Shown one piece after another: positions 39,207 through 48,204 of a stretch of 64,000 nt of DNA (positions are counted from its first letter, which is position 1; each line of letters begins with the position of its first letter). Both the position numbers and the translations under genes were made by a program. The DNA comes from Halovulum dunhuangense (GTDB taxonomy: Bacteria; Pseudomonadota; Alphaproteobacteria; Rhodobacterales; Rhodobacteraceae): positions 1,798,001 through 1,862,000 of the forward strand of contig NZ_JABFBC010000001.1 in NCBI RefSeq assembly GCF_013093415.1, read 5' to 3'. The notes under the pieces were generated by a model, which saw nothing but the letters and a program-made list of their open reading frames with translations, had not been told where the DNA came from and searched no databases.

Positions 39207-40127
39207 TCAGCGTGACAGCGGGTGCCGGGTCAGCACGATCTGGCGCAGCCGTTCCTCGAGAACATGGGTGTAGATTTCGGTCGTGGCCACATCGGCATGG
39301 CCGAGAAGGGTCTGGATCGCGCGCAGATCGGCGCCGTTGGCCAGCAGATGCGTGGCGAAGGCGTGGCGCAGCGTGTGGGGGGAGACATGCGCGGGGTCGA
39401 TCCCGGCCCGCGCGGCGAACCCTTTCACCAGCAGGAAGAATTGCGTGCGCGTCAGGTGCCCCGCCTTCGCCCGCGACGGGAACAGGAACGGGGACGCCGT
39501 CGCCCCCTTGCGTGCCGCTTCCGCCTCACGCGCGTAGCGACAGGCGAGCCAGTCCGACAGGGCGGCGCGCGCCGGGTCCGAAAGCGGGACCATCCGCTCG
39601 CGCCCGCCCTTGCCGCGGACGAACAGCATGCGCGGATCGCCCCGCGCGGCGGCGACCGGCAGGGAGACCAGTTCGCTGACCCGCAGGCCGGTGGCGTAGA
39701 GCATCTCCATCAGGCAGGTGTTGCGCAGGCGTTCGCCGTGGGTGGCGCCGGTCTCGGCCGCGGCCCCGAGCAGCGCCTCGACATCCCCCTCGCTCAGCGT
39801 GGCGGGCAGGTGGCGGCCCTGGCTCGGGCCCGCGATCAGCGCCGCCGGATCGTCGCCCCGCAGCCCTTCGGTAAAGGCGAAGCGGTAGAAGCCGCGGATG
39901 GCGGACAGCCGCCGGGCGCGGGTTGCAGGTGCGCGGCCGTCGGCGGCAAGGGCGGCCAGATAGTCCTCGATATCGGCGCGGGTCGCCTCCGGGACGGCTC
40001 CGCCGCGCCGCATGAGGTGATCGGCGAAATCGCGCAGGTCGCGGGCGTAGCTCTCGATCGTGTTGCGCGCGGCGCCGCGCTCGGCCTGCTGGGCCTCGAG
40101 AAACGCGGCGAACCAGGGATGGGACAT
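39207..40127 (-). CDS. xerD: Site-specific tyrosine recombinase XerD
   Basis: A 306-residue recombinase resolving chromosome dimers at dif with XerC. The amino-terminal SAM-like domain (FLEAQQAERGAARNTIESY) and the catalytic domain with Arg in TGLRVSEL, HTLRHAF, LLGHADVATTEIYTHV (catalytic Tyr) are complete. The gene is two bases downstream of the large secreted protein gene. A housekeeping enzyme, unrelated to the island integrase. Confidence 0.93.
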   Translation of the reverse strand: MSHPWFAAFLEAQQAERGAARNTIESYARDLRDFADHLMRRGGAVPEATRADIEDYLAALAADGRAPATRARRLSAIRGFYRFAFTEGLRGDDPAALIAGPSQGRHLPATLSEGDVEALLGAAAETGATHGERLRNTCLMEMLYATGLRVSELVSLPVAAARGDPRMLFVRGKGGRERMVPLSDPARAALSDWLACRYAREAEAARKGATASPFLFPSRAKAGHLTRTQFFLLVKGFAARAGIDPAHVSPHTLRHAFATHLLANGADLRAIQTLLGHADVATTEIYTHVLEERLRQIVLTRHPLSR

Positions 40128-40129
40128 GG

Positions 40130-41710
40130 CTACGCCTCGGGCAGCAGCAGGATCGTTTCCGCCGCGACCCTGCGGGCGGTCTCGTCCTGCCCGGCCATGC
40201 GCAGCAGGTAAAGCGCGGCGGCCAGGTCGCCTGGATCAAGCTCCGGACCGGGGGCAAGCAGGGTCAGCACCTGGACCATCGCCTCGCCGATGCGCCCCTC
40301 GTCGATCATCGCGCCCAGCTGCGCGGCATCGGCCGAGGGCGGCGCAAGCTGGGTCAGGCCGCGGCGGACCGCATCCTCGATGGGCGACAGGGCTGTCCCC
40401 TGCGGCAGATCCGCCCGGCCGAGCGCGAGCGCCCGCAGAAGCATGTCGGACCCGTCATTGTTGTCGGGCAACCAGCGCGCCGCCTGCGGACCGCTTCCCG
40501 CCAGCAGAAGCAGCCCACCGATCCGCCGGCGCGTGTCCGTGTCCAGGCCGTCGCGCGGAAGGGCCGCAAGCTGGCGGGCATAGACCGTGGCCAGCGCAGG
40601 CCGCAGCCCCAGGTCCGACAACAGCCGGTCCGCGCGTTCCAGCGCCCCGGGCAGCGCCTGCGCATCCATCGTGGCAAAGGCCTGGTCCAGTTCCTGCACC
40701 GCCGCCATCCGGTCCCATACGCCGCCCGACGCGGCGGGGGTGTTCTGCCGGTAGGCGTCGAACAGCGGCTCTGGCTCCATCGCGCCCTCGCGCACCAGCC
40801 GCTCGCGTGCCTCGATCCGGCTGCGCAGCGGCGCCTCGTTGCCCGCGTCGAGCCAGAGAAAGGCCGTGGGCAGCGTCGTGGCCGAACGCGGCAGCGCCAC
40901 CGCCTCACGCAGGACATGGTCGAGCGTGGTCAGCGGCCGTGGCGCGGGGGGCGGCGTCTCTCCCTCGAACAGCTGCGGGTCCAGGAACCAGGCGAGCAAT
41001 TCCTCCTGCGCCGGGGCGATATCGCCCACTTCGCGGGCCAGTTGCAGCGTGAGCGCGGCGGCGGACCAGTCGCCCAGCCGGGCAAGGCAGAAGACCCGCG
41101 CCGGAAAGGTCGGCGACAGGCCCGGCGAGTCGCGAAGCTGGCCGCAGATCTCGTCGATGCCGCCCGCCAGCAGGGCGATGTCGAAGGCGCGGCGGAACAG
41201 TTCGGGATCGGCCACGCCGGCCAGTTCGATCAGCGCGCGTGCATCCTCGAGCCGCCCGGCCGCCATCAGCGAATCCAGCCGCGCCAGAAGCACGCCGTTG
41301 CTGGGTCCCGACCCGATGGGAGGAAGCGTCTCGGTCAGCACCACGCGGCGATAGAGCTCGCGCGCCGCCGGCACGCCTGCGGGGCGCAGTTCGAGGATCA
41401 GGCTGCGCACCCGCAGCGCCGAGGCATCCGCCCACATGTCCGGATCGAACCCCGACTCGCGTGCCGACAGCAGCCCGATGCCGTTGCGGATCGGATCGTC
41501 GAGCCGGCTGGTCATGATCTCCGCCTCGGCAAAGGGGGATACCGTTTCGGGAGAAAGCGCCGCCGCCTGCCCGTCGGCCTGGGGCGCGGGGGTGCGGATC
41601 ACGTCCGAAAGCCAGCCGATTGCGCTGCGCGGCGCGTCGCTGGCCTGCACGGGCAGGCCTGAGGCCAGGGCTGCGGCGATGACGACGAAGGGCCAGCGCC
41701 TGCGGGTCAT
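40130..41710 (-). CDS. Large secreted protein of unknown function
   Basis: A 526-residue protein with a signal peptide (to about residue 23, LPVQA) and otherwise helical, Ala/Leu-rich sequence that suggests repeated helix pairs (TPR/Sel1-like solenoid). I do not recognise the family. The ATG at 41710 follows the stop of a small membrane-protein gene by four bases, so the two form an operon that continues into xerD. Confidence 0.7.
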   Translation of the reverse strand: MTRRRWPFVVIAAALASGLPVQASDAPRSAIGWLSDVIRTPAPQADGQAAALSPETVSPFAEAEIMTSRLDDPIRNGIGLLSARESGFDPDMWADASALRVRSLILELRPAGVPAARELYRRVVLTETLPPIGSGPSNGVLLARLDSLMAAGRLEDARALIELAGVADPELFRRAFDIALLAGGIDEICGQLRDSPGLSPTFPARVFCLARLGDWSAAALTLQLAREVGDIAPAQEELLAWFLDPQLFEGETPPPAPRPLTTLDHVLREAVALPRSATTLPTAFLWLDAGNEAPLRSRIEARERLVREGAMEPEPLFDAYRQNTPAASGGVWDRMAAVQELDQAFATMDAQALPGALERADRLLSDLGLRPALATVYARQLAALPRDGLDTDTRRRIGGLLLLAGSGPQAARWLPDNNDGSDMLLRALALGRADLPQGTALSPIEDAVRRGLTQLAPPSADAAQLGAMIDEGRIGEAMVQVLTLLAPGPELDPGDLAAALYLLRMAGQDETARRVAAETILLLPEA

Positions 41711-41714
41711 GCGC

Positions 41715-41849
41715 TCAACCCTGAGCGGGGGTGACAGGGACGACCAGGGGTTCCTGCGGGGCCGGAAGATCGAACAGCAGCGCATAGACCGACAGCGCGA
41801 TGGCGCCCAGCACGAGTAGGAGGAAAAGGTATTTCAACAACCGCCCCAT
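41715..41849 (-). CDS. 44-residue single-span membrane protein
   Basis: A short frame, MGRLLKYLFLLLVLGAIALS in the first 20 residues, then a membrane-spanning stretch to about 26 and a Pro-rich tail (PAPQEPLVVPVTPAQG). Similar small proteins occur upstream of aroK in relatives. Its stop lies four bases before the next start, which supports real translation. Confidence 0.7.
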   Translation of the reverse strand: MGRLLKYLFLLLVLGAIALSVYALLFDLPAPQEPLVVPVTPAQG

Positions 41850-41969
41850 GGGATCTGCCCTGCCTGTATTGGCCCGTCGTCCCGGGCTCTGTCATGGGTT
41901 CCTTGACTATGGAACTTACTTCGGGCTTCGGGTTACATCAACCGGAACCGGAACAGAAAGCGCATATGC

Positions 41970-42569
41970 ATGGCCGCCGATCCTGAGCAGAAAATCACCG
42001 TCACGCTCACGCGGCCGCTGGTTCTGGTCGGGCTCATGGGGGCTGGAAAGACAAGCGTCGGCAAGCGGCTTGCGGCGTTTCTTGATGTGCCGTTCCACGA
42101 TTCCGACCACGAGATCGAGGCCGCGGCCGGTCTTGAGGTGCGCGAGATTTTCGAGCGGTTCGGCGAGCCCTATTTCCGCGAGGGCGAGGTGCGGGTGATC
42201 CGCAGGCTGCTTGGCGGGCCTGCGGGCGTGCTGGCCACGGGGGGCGGCGCGTTCATCCAGCCCGCGATCCGCGAGGACATCGCCCAGACCGGGCTGTCGA
42301 TCTGGCTCAACGGCGATCTGGAGACGTTGTGGCAGCGGGTCCGCGACAAGCCGACCCGGCCGCTGTTGCAGCAGAAGGACCCGCGCGGCGTGCTGGGCCG
42401 CCTGCTGGAGGCGCGCGCGCCGGTCTATGCGCTGGCCGACATCACGGTGCCGACCGAGCTGGGCGTGACCCACGAGCAGATGGTGCGCCGCATCCTGGAG
42501 GCGGTCCGCGCCCATGACATCGCGCATCCAGAGCGGGATCCGGTCTTGAAAAGAAAGGGAAGCGCATGA
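41970..42569 (+). CDS. aroK: Shikimate kinase
   Basis: A 199-residue enzyme phosphorylating shikimate. The P loop is GLMGAGKTS, with the substrate site DSDHEIE and the GGGAF motif. It is about 25 residues longer than E. coli AroK at the start. It overlaps aroB by four bases (ATGA), the usual aroK-aroB pair. Confidence 0.95.
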   Translation: MAADPEQKITVTLTRPLVLVGLMGAGKTSVGKRLAAFLDVPFHDSDHEIEAAAGLEVREIFERFGEPYFREGEVRVIRRLLGGPAGVLATGGGAFIQPAIREDIAQTGLSIWLNGDLETLWQRVRDKPTRPLLQQKDPRGVLGRLLEARAPVYALADITVPTELGVTHEQMVRRILEAVRAHDIAHPERDPVLKRKGSA

Positions 42570-43687
42570 GCGAAGAGGTCTGGGTCGATCTGCCGGGGCG
42601 CGGCTATGCCATCCGCATCGGCGAGGGGCTGATCGACCGCGCCGGCGCCGAGATGGCCGCCGTGCTGAGGCGCCCGCGCGTCTTCGTGCTGACCGACGAG
42701 ACGGTGGCGGCGCTGCATCTCGACCGCTTCCGCGCGGGCTGCGCCGCCCATGGCGTCGGTGTCGAGGCGCTGGCATTGCCGGCGGGCGAGGCCACCAAAT
42801 GCTGGGCCCGGCTGGAAGAGGCCGTCGAATGGCTGCTGGAATGCCGGGTCGAACGCAACGACATGGTGGTGGCGCTTGGCGGCGGCGTGATCGGCGATCT
42901 GGCGGGCTTTGCCGCCGCGATCCTGCGCCGGGGTGTCGATTTCATCCAGGTGCCGACGACGCTGCTGGCGCAGGTGGACAGTTCGGTGGGCGGCAAGACC
43001 GGCATCAATTCGCCGCGCGGCAAGAACCTGATCGGGGCGTTCCACCAGCCGCGCCTGGTGCTGGCCGATACCGGCCTGCTGGCGACGCTGCCGCGGCGTG
43101 ATTTCCTGGCGGGCTATGGCGAGGTGGTGAAATACGGGCTGCTGGGCGATGCGTCCTTCTTCGGATGGCTCGAGACGAACGGCCCCGCGCTGCGAGACGG
43201 CGACCGGGCGGCGCTGCGCCACGCGGTGCGCCGGTCCTGCGAAATGAAGGCCGAGATCGTTCTGCGTGACGAGACCGAGCAGGGCGACCGGGCGCTTCTG
43301 AACCTGGGCCACACCTTCTGCCACGCGCTGGAGGCGGCGACCGGCTATTCCGACCGCCTGCTGCATGGCGAGGGGGTGGCGATCGGCTGCGGGCTGGCGC
43401 TGGAATTGTCCGCGCGGCTGGGGCTGTGCTCGCAGGAAAATCCCGTGCGGCTGCGCGCACATCTGCGGCAGATGGGCGCGCGCGCGGCGCTTTCGGACAT
43501 CCCCGGCCCGCTGCCCGACGCGGATGCGCTGATCGACCTGATGCGGCAGGACAAGAAGGTGCGCGACGGCGCGATCACCTTCATCCTGACCCATGACATC
43601 GGCGCTGCCTTCATCGCGCGCGACGTGGATCTGGCACCCGTGCGCGCCGTGCTGGCCGACGCGCTGGCCGAGCGCCGGGCTGCCTGA
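42566..43687 (+). CDS. aroB: 3-Dehydroquinate synthase
   Basis: A 373-residue NAD- and zinc-dependent enzyme of the shikimate pathway. The NAD motif GGGVIGDLAGFAA and DSSVGGKTGIN are present. GHTFCHALEA supplies a zinc-ligand His. Coupled to aroK by an ATGA overlap. Confidence 0.96.
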   Translation: MSEEVWVDLPGRGYAIRIGEGLIDRAGAEMAAVLRRPRVFVLTDETVAALHLDRFRAGCAAHGVGVEALALPAGEATKCWARLEEAVEWLLECRVERNDMVVALGGGVIGDLAGFAAAILRRGVDFIQVPTTLLAQVDSSVGGKTGINSPRGKNLIGAFHQPRLVLADTGLLATLPRRDFLAGYGEVVKYGLLGDASFFGWLETNGPALRDGDRAALRHAVRRSCEMKAEIVLRDETEQGDRALLNLGHTFCHALEAATGYSDRLLHGEGVAIGCGLALELSARLGLCSQENPVRLRAHLRQMGARAALSDIPGPLPDADALIDLMRQDKKVRDGAITFILTHDIGAAFIARDVDLAPVRAVLADALAERRAA

Positions 43688-43745
43688 GGCGCGCGCTTTG
43701 CGGATGACGCGGGGCCATAACACCGGCGCAGGAGAGACGGGTTCG

Positions 43746-44618
43746 ATGCGCCGCGAGGACGGGGTCGCCCGCGACATCAGCTATGCGAGTTCCGCCCGCA
43801 CCCGCGCGGGGCGCGGTCTTATCCGTTCGATCGAGAACCTGACCGGGCGGCCGGCTCTGATCCGCATGGCCGCGGGCTACGAGCAGGAGGTCGGCGCGGG
43901 CCGCGACTTCTGGCAGGTCATGGTCGAGCGTTACGGACTTCGGCTGGACCTGCGGGGCGGAGGGATCGAGAACATCCCGCGCGAGGGGCCGCTGGTCGTC
44001 ATCTCGAACCATCCCTACGGTATTCTCGACGGGCTGATGCTGGGGCATATCCTGTCGCGGGCGCGGGGGGATTTCCGGATCCTTGCCAACCACGTCTTCC
44101 GCAAGGCGGCCGATCTGGACCGGGTCGTGCTGCCCATCAGCTTCGACGAGACGCCCGAGGCGGTGGCGCTCAACCTTGCGACCCGCAAGGAAGCGATCGG
44201 CTACCTGGCGCAGGGCGGCTGCATCGGCGTGTTTCCGGGCGGGACCGTCTCGACGGCGCTCAGGCCCTTCGGGCGGCCCATGGATCCGGGCTGGCGGCGC
44301 TTTACCGCCAAGCTGATCGCGCGCTCGGGGGCGCAGGTGGTGCCGGTCTATTTCGACGGCCACAACAGCCGCCTGTTCCAGATCGCGAGCCACCTGCACG
44401 CGACCCTGCGGCTGGCGCTGCTGATCAGCGAGTTTCGCATCCGCGTCGGCGGCAGCGTGCCGGTGGTGATCGGGCAGCCGATCCAGCCCGCGACCCTGGC
44501 AGAGCATGCCCGCGACCCGGCCGCGATGATGGATTTCCTGCGCCGCGCCACCTATCAGCTCAGCCCCGACCCGATCCCGGATCTGGGTTACGGGCTCGAT
44601 TTCGATACGGCACGCTGA
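43746..44618 (+). CDS. Lysophospholipid acyltransferase-like protein
   Basis: A 290-residue protein of the PlsC-type acyltransferase superfamily. SNHPYGILDG is the HxxxxxD variant of the catalytic motif and FPGGTVS the glycerophosphate-type motif. A hydrophobic stretch near residue 80 may bind membrane. The real acceptor is unknown; ornithine-lipid or phospholipid acylation are both possible. AGGAGAG precedes the ATG. It is followed by murI after two bases. Confidence 0.85.
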   Translation: MRREDGVARDISYASSARTRAGRGLIRSIENLTGRPALIRMAAGYEQEVGAGRDFWQVMVERYGLRLDLRGGGIENIPREGPLVVISNHPYGILDGLMLGHILSRARGDFRILANHVFRKAADLDRVVLPISFDETPEAVALNLATRKEAIGYLAQGGCIGVFPGGTVSTALRPFGRPMDPGWRRFTAKLIARSGAQVVPVYFDGHNSRLFQIASHLHATLRLALLISEFRIRVGGSVPVVIGQPIQPATLAEHARDPAAMMDFLRRATYQLSPDPIPDLGYGLDFDTAR

Positions 44619-44620
44619 GG

Positions 44621-45433
44621 ATGCCCGCGATCGGCGTCTTCGACAGCGGTCTGGGCGGCTTGACGGTGCTGGAGCGGTTGCAGGCGGCGCTGCCCGGGCA
44701 GGGCTTCGTCTACCTGGGCGACAACGCGAACGCGCCCTATGGCACCAGGTCCGCGGGCGAGATCCTCGACCTGACCATGGCCGGGACGCAGGCGCTGTTC
44801 GACCGGGGCTGCGGGCTGGTGATCCTTGCCTGCAACACCGCCTCGGCGGTGGCGCTCAGGCAGATGCAGGAATTCTGGGTGCCGGCGGACAGGCGCGTGC
44901 TGGGCGTGTTCGTCCCGATGATCGAGGCGATCGTGGGCCGCCCCTTCGCGCAGCGCGGCGCGCCCACGCAATCGGCGGTGTCGGACGTACTTCTTTTCGC
45001 GACCCAGGCAACGGTGGCGAGCGGCGCCTTCAGCCGCGAACTGTTCCTGCGCGCAAGCGGGGTGCGGGTGGTCGAGCAGGCCTGCCCGGGGCTGGTGGAT
45101 GCGCTCGAGGCCGGGGACCGCGCGGCTGCCGATGCCATCGCCGCGGCGCATGTGCGCGCGGCGCTTGACCGGATGCCCGCGCCCCGCGTGGCGGCGCTTG
45201 GTTGCACGCATTACCCGCTGGCGGCAGGGGCCTTTGCGGCGGCGCTTCCCGAGGGGTGCCGGGTCCTGTCGCAGGGGGATCTGGTGGCGGCGGCGCTCTG
45301 CGACTATCTGCGCCGGCATCCGCGGCTCGCAGGGGGCGGCGGCAATGCCTATCTGACGAGTGGCGATCCGCAGGCTGTGCGCCGGGCGGCGCAGGTGATG
45401 ACCGGGCGTGACCTGCCCTTTGCGCCAGTGTGA
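44621..45433 (+). CDS. murI: Glutamate racemase
   Basis: A 270-residue enzyme making D-glutamate for peptidoglycan. The two catalytic Cys are in ACNTAS and GCTHYP; FDSGLGGLTVL is the family start. It lies two bases after the acyltransferase gene. Confidence 0.95.
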   Translation: MPAIGVFDSGLGGLTVLERLQAALPGQGFVYLGDNANAPYGTRSAGEILDLTMAGTQALFDRGCGLVILACNTASAVALRQMQEFWVPADRRVLGVFVPMIEAIVGRPFAQRGAPTQSAVSDVLLFATQATVASGAFSRELFLRASGVRVVEQACPGLVDALEAGDRAAADAIAAAHVRAALDRMPAPRVAALGCTHYPLAAGAFAAALPEGCRVLSQGDLVAAALCDYLRRHPRLAGGGGNAYLTSGDPQAVRRAAQVMTGRDLPFAPV

Positions 45434-45493
45434 ATTGCAGGGGCGGGGTGGATGCAGTAAACGCCTCGCACCGACGGAAAAAAGGTGAGGGAC

Positions 45494-46525
45494 ATGGCGG
45501 ACAAGGCACGCATCGCGATCCTGGGGGCAAGCGGCTACACGGGGGCCGAGCTTGTGCGCCTGATCGCCACCCATCCGGGCATGCGGATCACGGCGCTGAC
45601 CGCCGATCGCCGCGCGGGCGAGAGCATGGGCGCGGTGTTCCCGCATCTGCGGCACCTGGACCTGCCGACGCTTTGCCGGATCGAGGACGTCAACCCCGAC
45701 GACGTCGATCTCTATTTCTGCGCGCTGCCGCACGCCACCTCGCAGGAGGTGATCTCGGCCCTGCCGCGCGACCGCAAGATCGTGGATCTGTCGGCCGATT
45801 TCCGGCTGCGCGATCCGCAGGTCTATGCCGAATGGTACGGGCGCGCGCACAGCGCGCTCGACCTGCAGGAAGAGGCCGTCTACGGCCTGACCGAGTTCTA
45901 CCGCGACGAGATCCGGGGCGCGCGGCTGGTCGCCGGCACCGGCTGCAACGCGGCCACCGGCAATTACGCGGTGCTACCGCTGCTGGCGGCGGGTGCGATC
46001 GACCCCGACGAGATCATCATCGACCTCAAGACCGGCGTATCCGGTGCCGGGCGGGCGCCCAAGGAAGGCACGCTGTTTGCCGAGGTGTCCGAGGGGTTCC
46101 ACGCCTACAACATCGCCAGGCACCGCCATATCGCCGAGTTCGAGCAGGAATTCTCGAAGGTGGCGGGGCGGCCCGTGACGCCCACCTTCGTGCCGCACCT
46201 GCTGCCGCAGAACCGCGGGATCCTCGCCACGGTCTATGTCAAGGGAGAGCCCGCCGCGATCCATGCGGCGCTGGCCGCGCGCTACCAGGACGAGCCCTTC
46301 ATGGTCGTGCTGCCCTTTGGCGAGGCGCCGGCCACGCGGCATGTGCGCGGCTCGAATTTCTGCCATATCGGCGTGGTGGCCGACCGCCGCCCCGGCCGCG
46401 CGATGGTCTTCGCGACGCTCGACAACCTGACCAAGGGGTCGTCCGGTCAGGCGATCCACAATGCCAACCTGATGCTGGGCCTGCCCGAGACGACCGGGCT
46501 GGACCTGGCCCCGATGTTCCCCTGA
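45494..46525 (+). CDS. argC: N-acetyl-gamma-glutamyl-phosphate reductase
   Basis: A 343-residue NADPH enzyme of arginine synthesis. [10 protein letters not shown] binds cofactor, GTGCNAATGN holds the catalytic Cys, and GVSGAGR the substrate loop. The ATG at 45494 has GGTGAGGG upstream; a GTG three codons earlier is a poorer choice. The usual ccmE neighbour follows. Confidence 0.96.
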   Translation: MADKARIAILGASGYTGAELVRLIATHPGMRITALTADRRAGESMGAVFPHLRHLDLPTLCRIEDVNPDDVDLYFCALPHATSQEVISALPRDRKIVDLSADFRLRDPQVYAEWYGRAHSALDLQEEAVYGLTEFYRDEIRGARLVAGTGCNAATGNYAVLPLLAAGAIDPDEIIIDLKTGVSGAGRAPKEGTLFAEVSEGFHAYNIARHRHIAEFEQEFSKVAGRPVTPTFVPHLLPQNRGILATVYVKGEPAAIHAALAARYQDEPFMVVLPFGEAPATRHVRGSNFCHIGVVADRRPGRAMVFATLDNLTKGSSGQAIHNANLMLGLPETTGLDLAPMFP

Positions 46526-46538
46526 CAGGAGGCGCGCC

Positions 46539-46985
46539 ATGGCCGGACTGAAGAAGAAGCGCCGCATCCAGCTGCTCATGGCCGGGGCGGGTCTGCTTGT
46601 GGCGGCGACCGGCCTGGTGATCTATGCCGGGCGCGATGCGTTCGAATTCTTCCGCTCTCCCTCGCAGCTGGCGACCGACCCGCCGCGTGTCGGCGAGCGG
46701 TTTCGCCTGGGCGGGCTGGTGAAGGAGGGAAGCTGGGTCCGCAACGGCGAGACGCATCTCTTTGTCGTGACCGACATGACCTCGGACTTTCCCGTCAGCT
46801 ACACCGGGATCGTGCCGGACCTGTTCCGCGAGGGGCAGGGGACGGTGGTGACGGGCACCATCGAGGACGGCGTGTTCCGCGCGACCGAGGTTCTGGCACG
46901 CCATGACGAGCAGTACATGCCCAAGGAAGTGATCGACGCGCTGAAGGAACAGGGCGTCTACGAGGAACCGGAGCCCGCTTCCTAA
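46539..46985 (+). CDS. ccmE: Cytochrome c maturation protein CcmE (heme chaperone)
   Basis: A 148-residue inner-membrane protein with a single anchor (about residues 10-30) and a periplasmic beta barrel. The heme-binding His and following Tyr are in ARHDEQYMP. It hands heme to the CcmF/CcmH lyase. ccmF and ccmH lie 2.2 kb downstream, split from it by the lysis cassette and phzF. Confidence 0.95.
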   Translation: MAGLKKKRRIQLLMAGAGLLVAATGLVIYAGRDAFEFFRSPSQLATDPPRVGERFRLGGLVKEGSWVRNGETHLFVVTDMTSDFPVSYTGIVPDLFREGQGTVVTGTIEDGVFRATEVLARHDEQYMPKEVIDALKEQGVYEEPEPAS

Positions 46986-46997
46986 CCAAATATCAAC
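46982..46997 (+). promoter_or_regulatory. Degenerate CtrA-like box before the lysis cassette
   Basis: CTAA, seven bases, TCAAC lies at the ccmE stop, each half one base from the CtrA consensus TTAA-N7-TTAAC. In relatives GTA lysis genes are under CckA-CtrA control, which makes this site worth noting. Confidence 0.3.
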
Positions 46998-47051
46998 CAT
47001 TCTGGCGCAGTCTCCCGGCCGTTCCCCGAGCAATCAGATCAGGAGTGGCCG

Positions 47052-47663
47052 ATGCAGAGCGTCGAGGCCATTGCGCGTGACATCGTCGCGCGCGAGGGCG
47101 GTTTCGTGAACGATCCCGACGATCCGGGCGGGGCGACCCGCCACGGCGTCACCATCCATACCTTGCGCCGCCTGGGGCTGGATCTGGACCGTGACGGCGA
47201 CGTCGATGCCGAGGATGTGCGCAGGCTCAGCGTCGATCAGGCCGTCCGCATCTACTGCGAGGAATATTTCCGCAAGCCGGGGCTCGACCGTCTGCCCGCC
47301 CGGCTGCAACCCACGGTGTTCGACATGTATGTGAACGCCGGGGCAGAGGCGGTGCGCCTTTTGCAGCGCCTGCTGGCCGAATTCGGCGAGCCGGTCGCGG
47401 TGGATGGCGTGCTTGGGCCCCGAACCGCCGCCGCCACCGCTGCCGCCTGGGCCAAGGCGCCCGCACATCTCGCCGATGCCTACGGGATCGCGCGGCGCAA
47501 CTACTACTACGCGCTGGCCGACCGGCGGCCTGCCAGCCGCAAATACGCCCGGCGCAGGGATGGCGGCAAGGGCGGCTGGATCACCCGGGCCGAGCATTTC
47601 ATCTCGGACCGCTTTCGCCTGACGGAGGCCGAGCATCGCGCGCGGGTGGCCGCATGGGGTTGA
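47052..47663 (+). CDS. GH108 endolysin (GTA-type lysis)
   Basis: A 203-residue cytosolic muramidase of family GH108. The catalytic Glu15 is in REGGFVNDPDDPGGATRHG, as in TtsA/ZliS enzymes, and TWN-like NAGAEAVRLLQ follows. No signal peptide, so it needs a holin or similar. It overlaps a holin gene by ten bases. The pair is the layout of Rhodobacter gene-transfer-agent lysis genes that sit away from the main capsid cluster. Confidence 0.88.
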   Translation: MQSVEAIARDIVAREGGFVNDPDDPGGATRHGVTIHTLRRLGLDLDRDGDVDAEDVRRLSVDQAVRIYCEEYFRKPGLDRLPARLQPTVFDMYVNAGAEAVRLLQRLLAEFGEPVAVDGVLGPRTAAATAAAWAKAPAHLADAYGIARRNYYYALADRRPASRKYARRRDGGKGGWITRAEHFISDRFRLTEAEHRARVAAWG

Positions 47664-48157
47664 TCGCAAGGCTTCTCGGGCTCGCCCCCGCTGTCACCGG
47701 CGTGGCCGAGGTCTTTGTCGCCAACCGCACCCAGCAGGCGCGGCAGGACCACGAGGCGCAGATCGAGAGCCTGCGCCAGATGGGGGCCGAGTTCGCGCGC
47801 CCCGAGCGGGGCTGGTTCGACCGGCTGGTGGACGGGCTGAACCGCCTGCCGCGCCCGGCGCTGGCGATCGGAACGCTGGGGCTGTTTGCCTTCGCCATGG
47901 CCGATCCGGTCGCTTTCGGCGTGCGGATGCAGGGGCTTGCGCTGGTGCCAGAGCCGCTGTGGTGGCTGCTGGGGGCGATCGTCTCCTTCTATTTCGGGGC
48001 GCGAGAGTTGCATCACATCCGCTCGGCGGTGCCCGGGCCCGATGCGGTGCGCGCCACGGTGGGCAACATCGCGACCCTCAGGGCGCTGGAGGACGAGGCG
48101 CCCGTCTCTTCCACCGAGAACCCCGCGGTTGCGGAGTGGCGCGCCGCCGCGCGCTGA
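47654..48157 (+). CDS. Three-helix phage/GTA-type holin
   Basis: A 167-residue protein of the 3TM holin type: GLIARLLGLAPAVTG at the start, a charged Gln/Glu region, two membrane stretches (ALAIGTLGLFAFAM and LWWLLGAIVSFYFG) and a charged tail. It would let the endolysin reach the wall. The start is inside the endolysin gene. Confidence 0.8.
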   Translation: MGLIARLLGLAPAVTGVAEVFVANRTQQARQDHEAQIESLRQMGAEFARPERGWFDRLVDGLNRLPRPALAIGTLGLFAFAMADPVAFGVRMQGLALVPEPLWWLLGAIVSFYFGARELHHIRSAVPGPDAVRATVGNIATLRALEDEAPVSSTENPAVAEWRAAAR

Positions 48158-48164
48158 ATTATGG

Positions 48165-48193
48165 TCCGCTCCGTTCATTTCGACCGGAGCGGA
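48165..48193 (+). terminator. Hairpin after the lysis cassette, at the phzF start
   Basis: A 9-bp stem (CCGCTCCG with CGGAGCGG plus a T-A pair) with an 11-base loop is followed by GCCATTTTTC. It overlaps the likely phzF ribosome site, so it may both end the lysis transcript and lower phzF translation. Confidence 0.45.
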
Positions 48194-48204
48194 GCCATTT
48201 TTCG

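Noticed and set aside
41903-41937. TTGACT before aroK as a promoter
   Set aside because: The best -10-like sequence (GTTACA) is 23 bases away, too far for a normal promoter.
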